Part shown: positions 10,837 to 19,699 of the stretch, piece by piece
Numbering within the stretch: position 1 is the stretch's first letter
Layout of the letters: each line of letters starts with the position of its first letter
Source: Certhia americana
Taxonomy: Eukaryota; Chordata; Aves; Passeriformes; Certhiidae
Assembly: GCA_018697195.1 (NCBI GenBank)
Contig: CM031870.1
Coordinates: 2,066,157-2,130,156 of the forward strand
Length of the DNA: 64,000 nucleotides
Reading direction: 5' to 3'
Program-made: the position numbers and the translations under genes
The notes under the pieces: model-generated
The model's database searches: none
Told to the model about the DNA's origin: nothing
Seen by the model: the letters and a program-made list of their open reading frames with translations, nothing else

Positions 10837-12500
10837 TATTAGTATTAACTGTTTGTTAATTTTACTCTCCCCTGTGGCCCCAAGGAGGGAGAGGCTCTCT
10901 CTTTCCGTGTGTGAACAATTCCTTGGACTGCTGGTGCCAACAAACTGCTGTGGCTCTCAAAAATCAACTTGGGGGATAAAAATGGTTGTGCTTAGATTGC
11001 AGTAGGGAAAATGTGTTTTTTGGAGTAAGGTGGTGGCACACATGAATCTGTGTCCATGGATCTGGGTGCTCTGGGCAGGATTCAGTGCCCCTGCTTGTGG
11101 TGCAGTGTTTCTGGAGGGTTTCTTGGTTCTCAGGCTGGATTTAGGGAGCATTTCAGTAACAAGCAGTGCAGGGTATCATTGCGAGCCGGGATGATGCAGC
11201 CCCAGGCAGGTTGTGCCTGGCAATGCTCCCTGGCACTGGCTGGCCCTGGACACTGTGTAATGGAAAGGGTGTGTTTGTCCCAGTGTGTCCCCAGGCACTG
11301 GAGCTGATTGCAGGAATCGACAGCATCGATCGGGCCGGCGGATCTGGCACAGCCTGTCCAGCCCGGCGGCTTCATGGCACTCCAGGCATGAGCTGGGGTA
11401 CCACGGGGGGCTCTGCACCTGCTCCCTCACCACACTGTTGCCCTGAGTGGGTCTCACTACCAGCAAGGCTGTTCCACTCTCAGTGGGTGATTTAGAGTCC
11501 CTTTTATGGCTCTAAATAATAGGGTGACCTGTGGCAGGGGGTGGTGTGTGGAGAGTTCCTGTGGTGTCATCTCTTTGAGGTGCTTGGGATGTGCCCCATG
11601 GCTTCTCCACAATCCTGTCCACTCCCTGATGCAGCCCCACGAGGGGCTGGGGGGTCCAGCAGCCTGGCAGGGTGCCACTGGGCTCCCCCACCATGTGCTC
11701 ACCTCCACCAGGGAGCTCACCAGGCTTGGGCCACCTCTCCCATGTCCATGTCACCTCTCTCCCAAGCAAAGTTGAGTGTAGGTCCTTGACCCTGCAGCTG
11801 AGCTTTCCAGAAGAGACCAAAACGGCTCCCCATTCCCCAGTGGTAGTTGTTCCTTCATGAGACTTGGCCAGCTAAATCCATCTGTGACCGTGGATGGCTC
11901 CATGTCCCAATGGATACGTTGGGAAAGTTGCTCCTCAGGACATCTGCCCTGAGCAAGTACCTTCCTGGGGCCTTCTCACAGCACATCGGCTGTGTCCTCT
12001 CCCATTCCTGGGCAGGGGGACAGAGGTTAAATCCACATCTCCCTGTGCTTTCCCTCGAGCCCAGAAGAGCTGATGCTCTGAGGTCGGTGCTGGGCTGGGC
12101 GTCGATCCATCTGGCACGGGCAATGTGAACTGATGGAGCTGCTTCCAGGAGTACCTTTATTGGTATCTGTGTCCCAAGGAGAACAGCTCGGCCTCTCTGC
12201 TTTCCTCTCTGGTGGCAGAGCTCGTGGGAAAAGTGAAGTGGAGAAACTCCAGGTTTTGCATCTGCTGGAGTTGTTGAGTGTCCCACAAATGCAGTAAGAT
12301 TTATTCACTCACTTTGTATCATGAAAGAACAAACCCTAACACCTTCTCCCTTTCCTCTGTGTGTTTTTTGGGTGCAGCCCAGACAAGGAAGGGAGAATTA
12401 GAGCAGTGTAGGAGGTTGTCACTCAGCATGCAACCCATCAGAATCATTGGCCTAGCAGCCCCTCCTGTCCCTGTGCCATGAGTGGTAATGGGCCTGTCTT

Positions 12501-12516
12501 TATTTTCTCATTGCAG
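12501..12516 (+). promoter_or_regulatory. Candidate 3' splice site upstream of the KCNJ12 coding exon
   Basis: A pyrimidine-rich run (tttattttctcattgcag) ends in AG at 12515-12516. An exon starting at 12517 would give a 158-nt leader before the initiator, and that leader contains no ATG in any frame. This is consistent with a 5'UTR segment, and Kir genes commonly have an intron just upstream of a single coding exon. It competes with the acceptor at 12672. Which one is used cannot be decided from sequence alone. Confidence 0.6.
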
Positions 12517-12596
12517 AGCATCTCACGGGATCCGTGTGGTGACGTGGCAGCCAAGACGTGGAAGTTTGGGACTTCTCTTCCACCGCAGCAGAATTT

Positions 12597-12624
12597 GGGG
12601 GGTGGGCAGGGGTGGGTCAGGGGG
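12597..12624 (+). other. G-quadruplex-prone stretch just upstream of the KCNJ12 start
   Basis: Five G-runs of 6, 3, 4, 3 and 5 bases are separated by loops of 1, 2, 1 and 3 bases. It lies 50 nt before the ATG. If the exon begins at 12517 the motif is in the mature 5'UTR and could act as an RNA quadruplex. If the exon begins at 12673 it is intronic, beside the acceptor. Confidence 0.7.
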
Positions 12625-12648
12625 ATACTGGGAGTCCCAAGACCCTTC

Positions 12649-12672
12649 ACCTTCACTGTGGGCTTGGCTCAG
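12649..12672 (+). promoter_or_regulatory. Alternative 3' splice site two bases before the KCNJ12 start codon
   Basis: CTTCACTGTGGGCTTGGCTCAG ends in AG at 12671-12672, so an exon would begin GG-ATG. The pyrimidine tract is interrupted by GTGGG, making it weaker than the one ending at 12516. If used, the upstream exon supplies the initiation context and could extend the reading frame (see the mini-exon at 7091-7132). Confidence 0.4.
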
Positions 12673-12674
12673 GG

Positions 12675-13964
12675 ATGACTACAGGCAGAGTCAACCCTTA
12701 CAGCATCGTGTCCTCCGAGGAAGACGGGCTGAGGTTGACCACCATGCCTGGTATCAACGGCTTTGGCAATGGGAAAATCCACACCAGGAGGAAATGCAGG
12801 AACAGGTTTGTAAAGAAGAATGGTCAGTGCAATGTGGAGTTCACCAACATGGATGACAAACCACAGAGGTACATTGCAGACATGTTCACCACGTGCGTTG
12901 ACATCCGCTGGAGGTATATGCTCTTGCTCTTTTCCCTGGCATTTCTGGTGTCCTGGTTATTGTTTGGGCTGATTTTTTGGCTAATTGCACTCATTCATGG
13001 AGACCTAGAAAACCCGGGTGGAGATGATACTTTCAAGCCTTGCGTTCTGCAGGTCAATGGCTTTGTGGCTGCTTTCCTGTTCTCCATCGAGACCCAAACC
13101 ACGATCGGGTACGGATTCCGCTGCGTGACCGAGGAGTGTCCGCTCGCCGTCTTCATGGTGGTGGTTCAGTCCATCGTGGGCTGTATAATCGACTCTTTCA
13201 TGATTGGTGCAATAATGGCAAAAATGGCCAGGCCCAAAAAAAGGGCCCAGACATTACTTTTCAGCCATAACGCGGTAGTGGCGATGAGAGATGGAAAACT
13301 CTGCCTGATGTGGAGAGTGGGGAACCTACGGAAAAGCCACATAGTAGAAGCCCACGTACGAGCTCAGCTAATTAAGCCCAGAATCACGGAGGAAGGGGAG
13401 TACATCCCTCTCGACCAAATAGACATTGACGTGGGGTTTGATAAAGGCTTGGACCGTATTTTCTTGGTGTCCCCCATCACCATTCTCCACGAGATCAACG
13501 AAGACAGCCCCTTGTTCGGGATCAGCCGCCAGGACTTGGAGACAGACGACTTTGAGATCGTCGTCATCCTGGAGGGCATGGTAGAGGCCACAGCCATGAC
13601 GACGCAAGCTCGGAGCTCCTACCTGGCCAGTGAGATACTGTGGGGCCACCGTTTCGAGCCCGTCTTGTTCGAGGAGAAAAACCAGTACAAAGTAGACTAT
13701 TCCCACTTCCACAAAACCTACGAGGTCCCGTCCACCCCCCGTTGCAGCGCCAAGGACTTGGTGGAGAACAAATTCCTGCTGCCCAGCACCAACTCCTTCT
13801 GCTACGAGAACGAGCTGGCCTTCATGAGCCGCGACGAGGAAGAGGAAGATGATGACAGTCGGGGTCTGGAGGACCTCAGCCCGGACAACAGGCACGAGTT
13901 CGACAGACTCCAAGCCACAATAGCGTTGGATCAGCGGTCGTACAGGAGGGAGTCGGAAATATGA
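12675..13964 (+). CDS. KCNJ12: Kir2.2 strong inward-rectifier potassium channel (KCNJ12), complete single coding exon
   Basis: 429-residue channel subunit, close to the ~433 residues of mammalian Kir2.2. As known for the family, it assembles as plasma-membrane tetramers, needs PIP2, is blocked by Mg2+ and polyamines at depolarised voltages, and carries IK1-type current that sets resting potential in heart, skeletal muscle and neurons. Visible features: TM1 about 82-106; pore helix about 130-142; selectivity filter TIGYGF 143-148; TM2 about 157-182; cytoplasmic domain from about 185. Key residues are all present: C123/C155 (extracellular disulfide), D173 and E225 (rectification), and the PIP2 contacts R78, W79, R80, K183, R186, K188 and K189. 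FCYENE (375-380) is an ER-export signal, followed by an acidic stretch (386-393) and a C-terminal PDZ ligand ending SEI. Kir2.2 is preferred over Kir2.1 because of the N-terminus ([13 protein letters not shown]), [13 protein letters not shown] and [14 protein letters not shown]. The start is chosen by homology and by an in-frame TGA at 12540-12542 with no ATG between it and 12675. No frameshift or missing key residue is seen. Confidence 0.98.
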   Translation: MTTGRVNPYSIVSSEEDGLRLTTMPGINGFGNGKIHTRRKCRNRFVKKNGQCNVEFTNMDDKPQRYIADMFTTCVDIRWRYMLLLFSLAFLVSWLLFGLIFWLIALIHGDLENPGGDDTFKPCVLQVNGFVAAFLFSIETQTTIGYGFRCVTEECPLAVFMVVVQSIVGCIIDSFMIGAIMAKMARPKKRAQTLLFSHNAVVAMRDGKLCLMWRVGNLRKSHIVEAHVRAQLIKPRITEEGEYIPLDQIDIDVGFDKGLDRIFLVSPITILHEINEDSPLFGISRQDLETDDFEIVVILEGMVEATAMTTQARSSYLASEILWGHRFEPVLFEEKNQYKVDYSHFHKTYEVPSTPRCSAKDLVENKFLLPSTNSFCYENELAFMSRDEEEEDDDSRGLEDLSPDNRHEFDRLQATIALDQRSYRRESEI

Positions 13965-14204
13965 CTCTTGGTCCTTCCGTTGACTTTTCCAAGGGTATTT
14001 TTTTTCTCCTCTAATCTCTTCCCCTACAACCCGCTCAAATTATGCAGAACAATGCAAGTGCCATAGGAATGCTTGAGAAATTAGTATCGTTCATAGTTTT
14101 CAGTTTCATTGCAATAACCACTGAGCGGTCTGCAGGAGGGGACGGTGGCAGGCCACGGCGCGTCCCCCGCGCCCGGCGCCCGTGGCGGGGCCCACGGCTC
14201 TGGG

Positions 14205-14264
14205 GGATGGATGGATGGATGGATGGATGGATGGATGGATGGATGGATGGATGGATGGATGGAT
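14205..14264 (+). repeat. (GGAT)15 tetranucleotide microsatellite in the 3'UTR
   Basis: Fifteen perfect GGAT units lie 240 nt after the KCNJ12 stop codon. A perfect array of this length is likely to vary in copy number between individuals. Confidence 0.97.
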
Positions 14265-14643
14265 GAGGAGAGGAGGGTCCGTGGGGTGCGGGCAGGTGCT
14301 CGCCCTGTGTAGCCCTGTGGGGTTTTGCTCTCCCTGCGGGGGAAACGCCAGCGTTTTCCTGGAGCTGAGCACTGCGAGATCCAAAAAGAGGAAATATCAG
14401 GAAAAAGATCTTACTTTCTCCTTCTTTCTTCTTCTTTTTTTTTTCCTTTTATTTTTTTAACTGAGCGGCAACAACAAAACATTTGCTCCTTCGGCAGGCG
14501 GTCTGGTTTAGTTGCACAAGAACAACACTTGAAATAACTTGCAACATTAACGTACTTCTTTTTAATTTGGGAAAAAAAACGGGGGAGGGAGGTGAGAGGG
14601 TTTTTAATTTTTTCACCGCACCGTTTGGGAGACTGTTTACCAA

Positions 14644-14693
14644 AATAATAATAATAATTATTATTATAATTATAACAATAATAATATAATTAA
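14644..14693 (+). repeat. ATA/ATT-rich low-complexity stretch
   Basis: AATAATAATAATAATTATTATTATAATT-type sequence within the probable 3'UTR. The two halves (ATA units, then ATT units) are partly self-complementary. Confidence 0.9.
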
Positions 14694-16407
14694 ATCTGAA
14701 ATCTGAAAGAAGTCATTCAGTATTTTTTAAAAATGATCAAGGGAATGAAGAAGCCACCGGGGTACTTTGAGAGGGTGACTTGTTGGGTAAAAGTTAAGAT
14801 TGCGTCCAGTTTTGGGGTGTTTTTTTACCACTGGCATGACTTCATAGGTAGAGAACAGATGTAAGTGACTGTAGGTCTGTGGCAGTGAAAAGAAAGTCGT
14901 GGAATTATTGACAAAGAAGGTAATAAGGATAAGCATGGCTGTGAGAGAAAAAAGCATTGTAAACATGGTAATTAGCCAATTTCTGTAAATGTTGGATTTT
15001 GGGTTGGTAATGGGGTCTGAAGCATCAGCTGCTGAAGTGTTGGGTCTCCCCCAGCATCTCTGATGGGGAATTCATAAGGTTCACCATAACTGCGACAAAA
15101 TAGTGAAAAGCACAAAAATGAGAGTGGAGAGCTCTCAAAATTGGGTATTTCCCCACTATTCTGACCAATTTGGTATTTTTCTTCCTTGAAGAATATCTTC
15201 AAACGTGGAAATCAATGGGAAAGTCATCTTGTTGGGCTGCGCTTCTAGTCCTGGAGCTGTGTCCATGCCAGGCTGGGCTTTATGAATTCCCAACCCGCCA
15301 GAGAGTCCTGCTTCAGAGGCAGATGTTTTCCCCAAAACAAGAGATGCCAGTTGAAAAAATCACCCCATCTTGTGCTTCATCCCATCCCTGTGTCCTAGCC
15401 TTGAGGTGGATTGTGCCTTAGAGATGCGAACTCATCCCGTGTCCCAGCCCTTCTCCACAGCCCCCATTCTGCATCCCCGCCTCCAGGAGACACCCCTTTT
15501 GCTCTGCAGCACCCACATCCCATCATCCACCGCCTTTCAGGCTGGCCTTGGTGACAACCTGGTTTAGCTTTAGCTCTGGCACAAAGCACCCCAAGCATGG
15601 GAAGCCTCTGCTCCTGCTCCCCACAGAGGGAATGAGTCAGGAAGGTGCAGGTTTGTGGGTCCCTTCATCTGGCTGTGCTGCTCGTTGGTGCTCTGGGAGC
15701 CAAAATCTAGCTCCCTGCTCCCTGTGGCCATGGGAAAAGCTTTGTACCCACGGGCATCCCTCATCTGACCCTGGGCATGGAGCCCTTGGGGCTCAACAGT
15801 GGGGTCCTCCACAACATTTCAGCTGTGATGGGCTCCCGGTGCTTTTCCCCCCACAGCCCACACCTGGAAGCTGTGTCCTGGGGTCAGGACTTGCTGTGGC
15901 ATGCCCAAACATGGGTGGCAGAAGCAAGATTTGTCCTGTGTCCCCATCCCCATCTTCTTCTTGCCAAGGGCCCTGGGGAACAGCTGCCCCGAGTGTCCCA
16001 CTGTGCCACCGAGCACCGTGCTGGGGACAGGGACATCATCCCTGCAGAGTTTCTTCCCACCAGTGTCTGTCAGCATCACCCCACACTCCCCACCAAGGGG
16101 CTGCTTTGTTTTTGGCTTCCATTAAAAAACACTGGGAGAAAACCTTCTCCAGGGGCAGCACTGGGAGGCAGCTTTTTCAGCACTGAGAGCCCCAAATGCG
16201 TTGTCCCCAGAAGTGGGGACACCCAGGGACGTGCCATTGAGCTCCAGCCATGACATTTATGTTTCTAAGGCAGTGAAGGCGGATGCCATCCCATCATCAA
16301 TCCCTTTACTCCTGGGGGGATGCTTTTACCCCCTGCTTTTTGCACCACAACATCTGGGGGGTGGGAAGGATGGAGGGGGGGACAGAGAGATTTTGTGTGA
16401 GCACTAC

Positions 16408-16416
16408 TTATTTATT
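16408..16416 (+). promoter_or_regulatory. AU-rich element nonamer (TTATTTATT)
   Basis: A match to the UUAUUUAUU destabilising nonamer, in the probable KCNJ12 3'UTR just upstream of two polyadenylation hexamers. A role in mRNA turnover is inferred from the known motif class only. Confidence 0.5.
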
Positions 16417-16457
16417 TTTTTAAAACAAATGCTTTTAAGTGGTTTTAGGTTCTTTTG

Positions 16458-16489
16458 AATAAATAATAATTATTAAAAAAAAAAATAAA
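16458..16489 (+). promoter_or_regulatory. Proximal polyadenylation signals (two AATAAA)
   Basis: AATAAA at 16458-16463 and again at 16484-16489, followed by T/G-containing sequence (cttgctgctgtag). Use would give a 3'UTR of about 2.5 kb. A-rich sequence between the two makes internal oligo-dT priming a possible artefact in cDNA data. Confidence 0.5.
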
Positions 16490-16540
16490 AGGTGCACATC
16501 TTGCTGCTGTAGAGTTCTCAGAGGGTTAACTTCTTTATAA

Positions 16541-16560
16541 ATATATATATATATATATAT
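16541..16560 (+). repeat. (AT)10 dinucleotide repeat
   Basis: Twenty perfect bases of AT, in the probable 3'UTR after the proximal polyadenylation signals. Confidence 0.95.
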
Positions 16561-18419
16561 CACAGTAAATATTTGTATAAAAACGAAAGAGAAATAGAGA
16601 TGTCTTTAAGTAAATTATTGCTTTTAAAGAAACTTCTATGATTGTACAGTGTTACCTGGGAGAATAGAATAATATATACAGATGTATTTTTAAACTGCTG
16701 TGTAGGAGGATGTGAACTGGGACAGGGAGCGCCTGTGGCTGGCACAGTGAGGGGATTTTGGACCTTCCCTGGCCCCTGTTCACACACCCTCTGCCCCAAA
16801 CCCTGCAAGTGAGGGTCTAGCTCTGGTGAGATGTCCTATATATACTGTATAGTCCTTGTCCTGACCATGGACCACACCGGTACATAGTGTATAAACATTA
16901 TTTTTGCCTACCTGTGGGAGCTCAGAGATACTGGTCTTTTTTCCTACCACCAAGGAGCATCGGGAAGGATGCCCAGCCATAGTTTAAATCCCATTAATTA
17001 TCAAAGAAAGGGGTAAAAAAGAAAAAATTGGGAAAAAAAAAAGGTGGGAAAAGCTCAAGTTCAGCACTTGGGTTTCCTTAGGGGGCTGGGAAGGCACAGG
17101 GATGCTCTGGGGGTGTGAGTCATTGTGGAGTGGCATCCCTGTGGGAAGGGACTTGGAGACGAGCAGGGTGAAATGTCCCCCCCAAAAAAAACCAGCCGCC
17201 GGCCATTTCCTCCAGCCAGCCAGCTCCGTCCATGGAGTTTTTACCCCGGAGTTACGCCTGATCCTTGGAGGATGGCAGGAGTCCGAGAAAGGAGAGAGCC
17301 GCTAATCCTCTTGGCCAGCATCCCTCAGGGATTGCCCCGGGCCGGGGCTGGCGGCAGCAGCAGCTCCCCAAACCGGGGGTCGGGGCTGGACCTGCTGCTG
17401 CTCCCACTTGGCTTCACCCTAAAAAAAATCCCCAGTGAGAGCAGAAAGCAGCCGCATCCCCGCGCCCCAAATCCACCTCTGGGAAGAGCATCCTGTGCCC
17501 TGGGGGGGGGTCCTCACTCGGCCGGAGGGGAGTACCACCGGGACGAGCCTTAGCTTCTCATCACCGAATTTAGTGCACTTTGTCTTTTAGGGCTGGGACA
17601 ATCACTTAGCGCTCAACCTTTCGCGATTCGGTGCCTGCTTGACCTTCAAACCTTTTGTAGGAGATGATTCCAGAGACACCTTTTCTATCTTTAATAAGGC
17701 AGAACAAATACGTTTATTTTTAAACCCTCCTGCTCTTTCCTTTCCTCTCGTGCTGACAACCAAAAGAATCCCCCGTGTGTGTGCGTGTCCCCCGCTCCCA
17801 TTTCTTGCACAGAGAAATGAGCGTGTGGCAGCTCCGGCCACACCCTGCTCTCCCACCCCCCAATTCAGGAATGCTGCCACGGGGGGGGTTGGCACAGGGC
17901 AGGATCCAGATGCGTCACAAGCAGGGACAGGACGTGGGACAGTGCCCGACCCGATGCCACCCATCCCCTCTCCCAACAGCTGTGCACATCTGTCCTGCTG
18001 CCCACTCCCAAGGCACCATCTCCTTTCCATCTCCCCCCTCCCAAATACCCCCCAGTGCTCCCCCAGGCGTGGCCCCAGGTGGGTTTGGGGACAGAGACCC
18101 GGCCCCAGTTCACACAGGTGGGTTGGCAACTGGGAGCACTGGTTTCCCAGGGGTAAAAGGCTGAGTCTGTTTGGTGGGGCAATGGTGGTAGAGAAGCTGA
18201 GGGATGCAATGAAGTATCTGTACCTTTTCCACCTCCGGTGTTTCTCTGTCTCATTGCACATATATTTGAGATATATGTGGCAATGTATATATATATTTGT
18301 AAAATGTATTTCAGATGACAAAACTGGCCAATTTTATGTTATTTTAAATATATTATATATATTATATATAAGAGTCTCCAAAAGATATAAATAGACTAGA
18401 GAAAATAATATAAATATGT

Positions 18420-18425
18420 AATAAA
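18420..18425 (+). promoter_or_regulatory. Distal polyadenylation signal AATAAA
   Basis: AATAAA lies within a strongly AT-rich block, with T/G-rich sequence (gtgaagtgtctgcctgt, aatgtgtttcc) 60-100 nt downstream. This makes it the best candidate for the terminal KCNJ12 cleavage site, near 18440-18450. Confidence 0.5.
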
Positions 18426-18449
18426 TGTATTTTGATCTATTTAAAATAT

Positions 18450-19430
18450 CTCGCGTCATGCTGTATATTTTAAAGATCATAGTGAAGTGTCTGCCTGTAG
18501 CCAACTTCCAATGTGTTTCCAAGTCTGTCAGTTGTCACACATACAGGATATGTGGAGCAAACTTTGAGCAAGGCTGGGGCCAGCACGACAAACAGAGATT
18601 ATTTTTAAGAGCCTTTTAGCAAATATCCATCCTGCTGCCTTTAGGCAGGGGCAGAAAACGCACACCTGAGTTTTTCTTGGGGGGATAATTTTCCTCCCTG
18701 CTGCAGGAATGCTCAGAATCATGGGGGGGCTCTGCAGAGGCCCCCCAAACACTGCCCCTCTCTGGGTACCCCTCGCTCCAGTGCCCTGCCCTGATGGGCT
18801 CTGCTCACAGCACTGGAACGTGACGGCTCAGCCAAGCAGGGAGCCCGGAGATGGGAAAATGTGTCTGGAGCCCAGGCAGAACAAGCCCAGTCATCCAAGA
18901 CCGGCCCAACAAATCTTCCCAGAGCGACCTTGGTCCCCTTGGGCCCTGCAAGGATCTATTTCCTACGGGCTTTGCCTCCTGTGGCCACCTCAGGGGACAT
19001 CACGCCATGCCCAAGTGACAGTTTAAATGTCTTTAATGGTTCGTCACGGCTGAAGGAAAGAGGAGACAGTGTGTGAGATGCTATTTACGGAGAGGTTAAT
19101 GGCCTGGTGGACACAGAGCCCCTGGATTTGCCATCCTGGATTCTCCTCCTGGCTTTCACACCTGGCTGCCACAGGGAATGGGGCTTGTGTACTGAGATAA
19201 CCTGAGGAAATTATCCATCGTCATTCCTCAGGCTGGGCACAGGGCTGAAAGCAGTTCAGGTGGCTGATAATTTCCACCCACCACTACTGGTCTGGTGGGT
19301 CCCATCGGCTCCATCCCTTTCGCCATAAGGAAGTTTTTTACTCATTAAAAAAAAATCCCTGCCAGCCACTCACTCTGATCAGCACAGAGGAGGCTGGGGC
19401 TAAGCAAGATTTAAGAGCAAAACCCATTTA
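18450..19430. other. Non-coding DNA after KCNJ12; nothing recognised
   Basis: No gene, repeat family or structured element is supported here beyond T/G-rich sequence near 18480-18525 that may serve the distal polyadenylation site. Confidence 0.6.
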
Positions 19431-19439
19431 ATTTAGCAA

Positions 19440-19690
19440 AGGGGGAGACTGAGAGGTGACTTGATTACAGCATTTGTCACGGGGAGGATACACTGGTACG
19501 AAGAGGTAACTTAATCTAGCAGGGAGAGGCATAATAACCAGCTCTTCCTGGAAGCTGAAGCCAGACAGATCTATCTTGGAAATAAGGAGCGATCTTTTAA
19601 TAATGATTAGCTATTAGAACAAGCCACCAATCTCTGTCTCTTAATGCCTTTAAATCTGGACCAGATGCTTTTCTGGAAGCTTTTCACTTG
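19440..19690 (+). mobile_element. Ancient CR1-type LINE fragment
   Basis: The order and wording match the 3' part of old CR1 elements: gggagactgagaggtgacttgattacag, then ctagcagggagaggcataa, a 'ctggaagctgaagccagacagat' segment, gaaataaggagcgatcttttaa, attagaacaagccacca and taaatctggaccagatgcttttctggaagc. It is much more diverged than the young CR1 tails elsewhere in the window. No reading frame survives. Confidence 0.65.
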
Positions 19691-19699
19691 CTGAGGAGA

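Larger units (their letters stand above)
5203..12516 (+). other. Probable KCNJ12 5' intron (non-coding)
   Basis: No coding frame here has recognisable homology. Contents that can be supported are CpG-rich patches (about 8.5-8.85 kb and 9.05-9.2 kb), a poly-G quadruplex motif near 7.26 kb, a duplicated GATA element at 8.6 kb, a nested inverted repeat at 9.77-9.84 kb, the long polypurine tract at 10.05 kb and a forkhead-type palindrome at 10.83 kb. No CR1 or other mobile element was recognised. Treating this as intron depends on the candidate exon at 5120-5202. Confidence 0.4.
13965..18445 (+). other. KCNJ12: Probable long KCNJ12 3'UTR
   Basis: Directly downstream of the stop codon lies about 4.5 kb with no credible coding frame. 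AT-rich blocks alternate with GC-rich filler. It contains a (GGAT)15 repeat, an ATA-rich stretch (14644-14693), an AU-rich nonamer at 16408 and polyadenylation hexamers at 16458, 16484 and 18420. The AT-rich block 18230-18480 resembles a typical terminal 3'UTR, and T/G-rich sequence follows the last hexamer at about 18480-18525. The 3' limit is inferred from the distal hexamer. Shorter isoforms ending near 16.5 kb are equally plausible. Confidence 0.55.

Noticed and set aside
12558..12674. 39-codon in-frame extension upstream of the Kir2.2 ATG
   Set aside because: The extension begins at a GTG codon, not ATG, and an in-frame TGA lies at 12540-12542. The Kir2.2 family start is at 12675.
13368..13913. 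181-codon antisense ORF across KCNJ12
   Set aside because: It is a mirror of the conserved coding sequence on the other strand, with no independent family resemblance.
12675..13964. Identity as KCNJ2 (Kir2.1) or KCNJ4 (Kir2.3)
   Set aside because: Residues around 186-196 ([11 protein letters not shown]) and [14 protein letters not shown] match Kir2.2. Kir2.1 has KPKKRNETLVF and LYDLSKQDIDNADF at these places.
17639..18394. 251-codon ORF at the 3' end of the KCNJ12 locus
   Set aside because: It lies in the probable 3'UTR and runs into AT-repeat sequence. No family resemblance.
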